A DNA stretch of 5,928 nucleotides from Ruminococcaceae bacterium UBA945 (GTDB taxonomy: Bacteria > Bacillota > Clostridia > Oscillospirales > Acutalibacteraceae). The notes beneath the pieces were generated by a model. The model had not been told where the DNA came from. It was given only the letters and a program-made list of their open reading frames with translations, and searched no databases. Positions 1 to 3,204 of the stretch are shown here, piece by piece (position 1 is the first letter of the stretch; each line of letters begins with the position of its first letter). The position numbers and the translations under genes are program-made. The DNA lies in the NCBI GenBank assembly GCA_002293315.1, contig DBCZ01000050.1, forward strand, positions 26,379-32,306, in the 5' to 3' direction.

Positions 1-24
1 CAGTTGATAATTGATAATTGACAG
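1..24. repeat. Short AT-rich heptad direct repeat at window edge
   Basis: From position 4 the sequence reads TTGATAA, TTGATAA, TTGACAG: three 7-bp units, the last one diverged. It is followed by a short GC inverted repeat (GCGC-TTAT-GCGC, about 34-45). Similar TTGATAATTGATAATTGACA strings occur in intergenic repeats of Clostridia, so this may be the edge of a small dispersed repeat or MITE-like element that continues to the left. Only one end is visible, so element identity is not established. Confidence 0.4.
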
Positions 25-49
25 TTTTGGTGGCGCTTATGCGCAATAG

Positions 50-93
50 AAAAAAGAACGGAGTCACTCAAATAATGAGCTCTCTGTTCTTTT
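50..93 (-). terminator. Intrinsic terminator closing the DUF5685/J-protein/membrane-protein unit
   Basis: Read on the minus strand, AAAAGAAC (93-86) pairs perfectly with GTTCTTTT (59-52). Inside this there are further GAG/CTC and CTCA/TGAG pairs around a TTATT loop, with small internal mismatches. The 3' arm runs into six consecutive T residues (55-50), the classic rho-independent layout. The hairpin starts 13 nt after the stop codon of the membrane-protein gene. The outer arms are A-rich/T-rich, so a weaker stop for plus-strand transcription is also possible. Confidence 0.8.
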
Positions 94-106
94 GCTTTAA
101 TTATAC

Positions 107-643
107 TTATTTTCGAAACATATTTCTCATTCTGTCGTGAAATTTGTTGAGATACAAAAGTATCAGGCCGTTGAGAGAATAATCATACACGAGGCAGATG
201 ATATTGAAAAGCACATAGGTGATAATTATGGAATACTGCCCCAGCCCACCGATTTCATTCAGCGGAATATTCAAAAACGTAACCGAAAGCCACAGCTCCA
301 GCGACAGTGCCGCGTTGAAAACCAAAAGCTTGATGACATACCTCAGAGCAATTTTCTTTATTCTGCCGATAACCGCGAATAGAACGGGGTAATACCCGAA
401 CAGGAAAATGTAGACTAGCGCCGCTTCTCTGTCCGGCGCGGTGATAAAGGCGAGCGCTGCCACTGCGGCGTAGGTCGCGAAGCCCCACCGCACATTCGTC
501 TCAACAACCACTGGAATCAAAAGGCAACCCGCAATTGCGGGGATTGCGATGGTTGCCACAGGTATCACGCCGGTGAGGAACATCATCACAATACTCACCG
601 CGGCGATTATTCCGCAAAAAGCGACTTTAAGCGAGCTTCTCAA
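107..643 (-). CDS. Six-helix integral membrane protein, ECF-S-like, function unknown
   Basis: This is a 178-residue, strongly hydrophobic protein. Membrane segments are visible at roughly residues 6-24, 28-48, 53-69, 74-93, 103-124 and 138-165. Basic residues lie at the N-terminus, in the 94-105 loop (GRIKKIALRYVIK) and in the C-terminal tail (KFHDRMRNMFRK), which suggests a cytoplasmic C-terminus. A PDREAALVY...FGYYP stretch (70-86) sits in the third loop and fourth helix. Length and six-helix layout resemble substrate-binding S components of energy-coupling-factor transporters and YybS-like proteins, but I see no diagnostic vitamin-binding motif, so the substrate is unknown. The start is TTG at 643-641, chosen because GAGGGG lies 9 nt upstream; the next ATG codons (residues 20-21) would remove the first helix. 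It is the last gene of its unit, 40 bp after the J-domain gene, with a terminator directly downstream. An alternative is simply a lineage-specific membrane protein of unknown role. Confidence 0.8.
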   Translation of the reverse strand: MRSSLKVAFCGIIAAVSIVMMFLTGVIPVATIAIPAIAGCLLIPVVVETNVRWGFATYAAVAALAFITAPDREAALVYIFLFGYYPVLFAVIGRIKKIALRYVIKLLVFNAALSLELWLSVTFLNIPLNEIGGLGQYSIIITYVLFNIICLVYDYSLNGLILLYLNKFHDRMRNMFRK

Positions 644-652
644 GTAAAATAA

Positions 653-658
653 CCCCTC
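653..658 (-). promoter_or_regulatory. Ribosome binding site supporting a TTG start
   Basis: On the minus strand GAGGGG lies 9 nt before the TTG at 643-641. No ATG or GTG lies in frame nearby, so this site decides the non-ATG start of the membrane-protein gene. Confidence 0.65.
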
Positions 659-683
659 AATATAAAATCTGTATCGTTGTGAA

Positions 684-1313
684 TCAGCAGCAGCTGATTA
701 GATCGCCGCCCATGCATTCGCAGCAGCAATCCGCGCAAATCAAGGAAGAACACACATCGCATGAGTTGCATCCGCCGGCATTGCCCTGCCTCGGGTTATA
801 CCCGCCGTAAACGCCTCTGCCCTGGTTCGTCACCTGGTTCATCGCGTTGCGGTATTCCATATTGTTCGGTTCCATCTGCACGGCGCGCTCAAAATGCGTT
901 CTAGCCTCATCAAGCCAGCCCTTGCGGAAAAGCACGGAGCCCTTGAGGAAATACCATTCCGCGCTGCGCCTGTCGTCCGGCACGCCGTTCAAAACTTCCT
1001 CCGCATCAGCTATCCTGTTCGTGTTTATCAGCCTGCGCACATCGGCAAAGCCAGAATTGCTGTCATTCACGGTATTGTACCCGCCCGAGTGACGATTGCT
1101 TGAATATGAAGACCCTCCGTTCGCCCTGCGCTGATTTGTTATCTCATCGTAGGCCTCGTTGATTTGCTTCATCTTCTCGTCGGCAAGCTCCTTCAAGGGG
1201 CTTTCGGCGTATTGGTCCGGGTGATACTTCTTTGCGAGGTTTCTGTATGCCTCTTTAATTTCATCATCGCTTGCGCTCGGCGACACGCCAAGCACGCTAT
1301 ACGGATCTGTCAT
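684..1313 (-). CDS. J-domain (DnaJ-like) co-chaperone with TPR-like region and cysteine-string tail
   Basis: This 209-residue protein has three parts. Residues 2-60 form a J domain: PYSVLGV at the start, helix II EIKEAYRNLAKKY, the invariant HPD at 31-33, and helix III with KMKQINEAYDEI. This domain stimulates the ATPase of an Hsp70 (DnaK). Residues 64-87 are a Ser/Gly/Asn-rich flexible linker. Residues 88-162 form paired helices like tetratricopeptide repeats (SAEWYFLKGSVLFRKG, DEARTHFERAVQMEPNN). After a Gly/Asn/Arg-rich spacer, the last 28 residues hold ten cysteines (182, 185, 188, 193, 196, 197, 198, 200, 208, 209), and the protein ends in Cys-Cys. There is no cysteine elsewhere. The G/F region, canonical CxxCxGxG zinc repeats and substrate domain of true DnaJ are absent, so this is a specialised type III J protein. 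The ATG at 1313 has AAGGAG 7 nt upstream and overlaps the upstream DUF5685 gene by 17 bp, indicating translational coupling. The role of the tail (metal binding, acylation or membrane anchoring) is unknown. Confidence 0.92.
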   Translation of the reverse strand: MTDPYSVLGVSPSASDDEIKEAYRNLAKKYHPDQYAESPLKELADEKMKQINEAYDEITNQRRANGGSSYSSNRHSGGYNTVNDSNSGFADVRRLINTNRIADAEEVLNGVPDDRRSAEWYFLKGSVLFRKGWLDEARTHFERAVQMEPNNMEYRNAMNQVTNQGRGVYGGYNPRQGNAGGCNSCDVCSSLICADCCCECMGGDLISCC

Positions 1314-2211
1314 TTTCCCTCTCCTTTACATGCAGAAAAAGTATCTCCCTTTGAACCTCCGGCAAACCCTTTTCAACAACATTACTTATTATATTCGTAA
1401 ATTTCTCCATGTCAATCAAATTCATCGCGGGTATCATCATCGCGATGTCCGCGTTAAGCGCTTCATTGCAGAATTCTTCAGCCCTTTTGCTCTCTTCTTC
1501 GGGGAGAACCTTGCCGCGCCCCATGTATTCAGATAAACCCAGCCTGTGAATCAGCGGGTTAAAGCTGCACTTTTGCAAATCCTCTTTTAAGTCATCTGCG
1601 GCGTCCATGAGATATATCCATCTGCCGAGATAATAACCGAACTGCGCGAGAGCCTTCTTCTGAAGCGAATCTTCACTGAGCTCCTTACAGACGCTTTGAA
1701 GCATTTTTGCCGTGGGCTCACAACACGCGTCGATTGACGGGCCTTGCTCGGCTTCAGCCCTCCGCTGGGCTTCCATCATCTCCTCCGCCGCCTTTGCGAT
1801 ACTCGGATAAATCGCCTTCGCCTTCTTATATTTTCTTTTGAAAACAAACGCACCGAGCCTTGCTGCAAGAGATTTGAAGAAGCTCTCGTCCTCACGGTTG
1901 TCAAGGAATTTGTGATAGGTCATTATCACCGAAAGCCCTGCGGCTTTTTTATATTCATCACCGCCTGATTTGAGATATGTGCATTTCTTCAGCGGATTCG
2001 CCTTACAGACCTTTTGTGCGGCTTCCACCTCTGACTTACCAACTGAAAGCGCAAGAATTGCGTACATCGTGCAGTCATAGCTTAAAGAAAGCCTCGTAAA
2101 AGCACCGAAGCTCCTGCCCAGCTCGTTGCAAAGCTCGCAGTATGCGGCCTTGTATTGCTCATATTCCCTCACAAGCATTAAAGCCTTGTAAGGGCGGACA
2201 TATCCAAACAT
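1297..2211 (-). CDS. DUF5685-type helical protein with two Asp-rich motifs
   Basis: This is a 304-residue, apparently all-helical cytoplasmic protein with no signal peptide. The opening MFGYVRPYKALMLVREYEQY and the following YCELCNELGRSFG...RLSLSYD (24-46) match what I recall of the DUF5685 family, whose function is not established. Two acidic motifs stand out. One is YHKFLDNREDE at 99-109; the other is LGRWIYLMDAADDLKEDL at 195-212, followed by NPL. The second resembles the Asp motif region of squalene/phytoene synthases, and the spacing of about 100 residues fits an all-alpha isoprenoid-synthase fold; this is inference. There are ten cysteines (25, 28, 47, 69, 77, 163, 164, 175, 215, 248), including a CxxC. 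The frame is open upstream to an ATG at 2289, but I place the start at ATG 2211: GGGGGG lies 4 nt upstream, the family begins with MFGYV, and the upstream stretch reads like a promoter region. It is first in a unit with the J-domain gene, which it overlaps by 17 bp. Confidence 0.82.
   Translation of the reverse strand: MFGYVRPYKALMLVREYEQYKAAYCELCNELGRSFGAFTRLSLSYDCTMYAILALSVGKSEVEAAQKVCKANPLKKCTYLKSGGDEYKKAAGLSVIMTYHKFLDNREDESFFKSLAARLGAFVFKRKYKKAKAIYPSIAKAAEEMMEAQRRAEAEQGPSIDACCEPTAKMLQSVCKELSEDSLQKKALAQFGYYLGRWIYLMDAADDLKEDLQKCSFNPLIHRLGLSEYMGRGKVLPEEESKRAEEFCNEALNADIAMMIPAMNLIDMEKFTNIISNVVEKGLPEVQREILFLHVKERENDRSV
1321..1326 (-). promoter_or_regulatory. Ribosome binding site inside the upstream gene
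   Basis: AAGGAG on the minus strand lies 7 nt before the J-protein ATG. It is embedded in the last codons of the DUF5685 gene, so translation of the two proteins is likely coupled. Confidence 0.75.
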
Positions 2212-2215
2212 GCTT

Positions 2216-2221
2216 CCCCCC
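2216..2221 (-). promoter_or_regulatory. G-rich ribosome binding site deciding the DUF5685 start
   Basis: GGGGGG on the minus strand sits 4 nt before the ATG at 2211-2209. It is an atypical, short-spaced but purine-rich site. It favours the 304-residue form over the longer frame from 2289. Confidence 0.5.
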
Positions 2222-2243
2222 AAAAGATAATCCTGCAAAAAAT

Positions 2244-2271
2244 ATTCTACATGAATAAACCGCGTTGTGAG
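2244..2271 (-). promoter_or_regulatory. Candidate sigma-A promoter for the DUF5685/J-protein unit
   Basis: On the minus strand CTCACA (2271-2266, four of six matches to TTGACA) is separated by 16 bp from TAGAAT (2249-2244, five of six matches to TATAAT). Transcription would begin near 2237, leaving a leader of about 25 nt before the ATG at 2211. The position between an upstream terminator and the gene start supports it. The weak -35 box keeps confidence modest. Confidence 0.4.
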
Positions 2272-2294
2272 TGAACTAATTGTAAACAAAGCTT

Positions 2295-2322
2295 AAGGGA
2301 AGCTTAATTCCAAGCCTCCCTT
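2295..2322 (-). terminator. Intrinsic terminator after the tandem flavin-barrel genes
   Basis: On the minus strand AAGGGAGGCTT (2322-2312) pairs with AAGCTTCCCTT (2305-2295) as an 11-bp stem containing one G-U pair, with a 6-nt GGAATT loop. It lies 10 nt after the stop codon of the second split-barrel gene. The 3' side is only moderately U-rich (AAGCTTTGTTTAC), so termination may be incomplete and some read-through into the DUF5685 unit is possible. Confidence 0.6.
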
Positions 2323-2332
2323 TGGTTCCATT

Positions 2333-2752
2333 TTACATATATCCGTTTACGTCCTGCCAATCAATGAAAAGATTGTATCTCTTCGTTTTGAAAATCAGAA
2401 TGCAGAAATCCGGGTCGTCATATCCCGTGAAGTGATTTTCAAGCCCCGAATACCACATTTCCTTTTTAAGCTCAGAATCAGTAGAGATCTCAATCGTGCC
2501 GACAAGCGAAATATTGTAGTCCCCCTCTGAGAAGCACACGCAGGCTTTGTTGTTCGCCCGAACACGCACCGCTTTATTGGAATTCATTCCCGTGCCGAAG
2601 TAAATCGTGCTTATCCCATCTGTATCTGACGCCGTGATGGTTGACGCAGTCGGAAACCCCTCGCTGTCCATGAGCGACAGTGCGCAATAACTGTCTCCCC
2701 TTGTTCTTTTCTTGATAATCTCCGCCGCCTTGCTGATGATTTGCTCTTTCAT
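2333..2752 (-). CDS. Pyridoxamine 5'-phosphate oxidase family (general stress protein 26-like), copy B
   Basis: This 139-residue protein has the small FMN-binding split-barrel pattern. It has an N-terminal helix (EQIISKAAEIIKKR), a first strand (SYCALSLMDSEGFP), then TIYFGTGMNSNKAVRVRANNKACVCF (50-74; the strand plus the [S/N]xK...R...N segment that contacts flavin phosphate in this family). An ISLVGTIEI strand (81-89) follows, then the late W-Y/GYDDPDF region and a FKTKRYNLFIDW end. Proteins of this class bind FMN or a related flavin, and many have no known substrate, so it should not be called a true PdxH. It is about 60% identical without gaps to the neighbouring copy (84 of 139 positions by eye). 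The ATG at 2752 is preceded by AGGAGG 4 nt upstream. It lies 11 bp after copy A and is the last gene of the uvrA unit. Confidence 0.85.
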   Translation of the reverse strand: MKEQIISKAAEIIKKRTRGDSYCALSLMDSEGFPTASTITASDTDGISTIYFGTGMNSNKAVRVRANNKACVCFSEGDYNISLVGTIEISTDSELKKEMWYSGLENHFTGYDDPDFCILIFKTKRYNLFIDWQDVNGYM

Positions 2753-2763
2753 AATTCCTCCTG

Positions 2764-3186
2764 TTAATATAAATATCCTTCCGCCTGCTGCCAGCCGATG
2801 AGAAGGTTATAGCGCCGCGTTTTGAAAATCAAAACGCAGTAGTTCGGGTCGTCAATTCCCGTAAAGGTATGCTCCAAGCCCGGATACCATTTTTCTTTTT
2901 TGAGATCCGGGCTGGTTGAAACCTCAATCGTACCCACCAGCGTAATGTTATAGTCCAAATCCGGAAAGCTGACCGCCGCCTTATTGCAGTTTTCTATCCG
3001 CCGCACCTTGTTTGAATCAAGCTCAGTGCAGAAGTAAAGCGTCTCTATGCCCTCGGAATCCGCGTTCGTCATGACCGACGTCGTGGGGTAGCCTTCTAAA
3101 TCTATCAAAGATAAATCACAGAAAGACGGAACTCTTGAGCGCTGCTTGATGATTTCCGCCGCGCCGCTTATTATTTGCTCATTCAT
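2764..3186 (-). CDS. Pyridoxamine 5'-phosphate oxidase family (general stress protein 26-like), copy A
   Basis: This 140-residue paralogue of the next gene downstream aligns with it end to end without gaps. Shared blocks include EQIIS.AAEII, TLYFCTELDSNKVRRIENCNKAAVSF, DYNITLVGTIEVST, LKKEKWYPGLE, FTGIDDPNYCVLIFKTRRYNLLI and WQQAEGY. The fold is the FMN-binding split barrel; the usual partner is a second copy of the same protein, since the flavin sits at the dimer interface. Having two copies raises the possibility of a heterodimer, but this is inference. The ATG at 3186 has GGGAG 6 nt upstream. The gene begins 18 bp after the uvrA stop codon with no terminator between, so it is probably co-transcribed with uvrA. 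The substrate and any link to DNA repair are unknown. Confidence 0.85.
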   Translation of the reverse strand: MNEQIISGAAEIIKQRSRVPSFCDLSLIDLEGYPTTSVMTNADSEGIETLYFCTELDSNKVRRIENCNKAAVSFPDLDYNITLVGTIEVSTSPDLKKEKWYPGLEHTFTGIDDPNYCVLIFKTRRYNLLIGWQQAEGYLY

Positions 3187-3204
3187 ATATATCTCCCATT
3201 AGGC

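Noticed and set aside
1..24. CRISPR-like repeat at the left edge
   Set aside because: Units are only 7 bp and directly abut without spacers, so this is not a CRISPR array.
644..683. Possible promoter before the membrane-protein gene (TATATT near 660)
   Set aside because: The matching -35 region is poor, and a start site there would fall on the ribosome binding site; read-through from the J-domain gene is simpler.
682..699. Perfect 7-bp inverted repeat AATCAGC-AGCA-GCTGATT across the J-protein stop codon
   Set aside because: No T-run follows in either direction, and the repeat comes from the ATC AGC TGC TGC codons and stop; it is unlikely to be a terminator, though a weak mRNA hairpin is possible.
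2212..2289. 26-residue N-terminal extension of the DUF5685-type protein from ATG 2289
   Set aside because: The extension has no family-like sequence, overlaps the candidate promoter, and the family start MFGYV with a purine-rich site lies at 2211.
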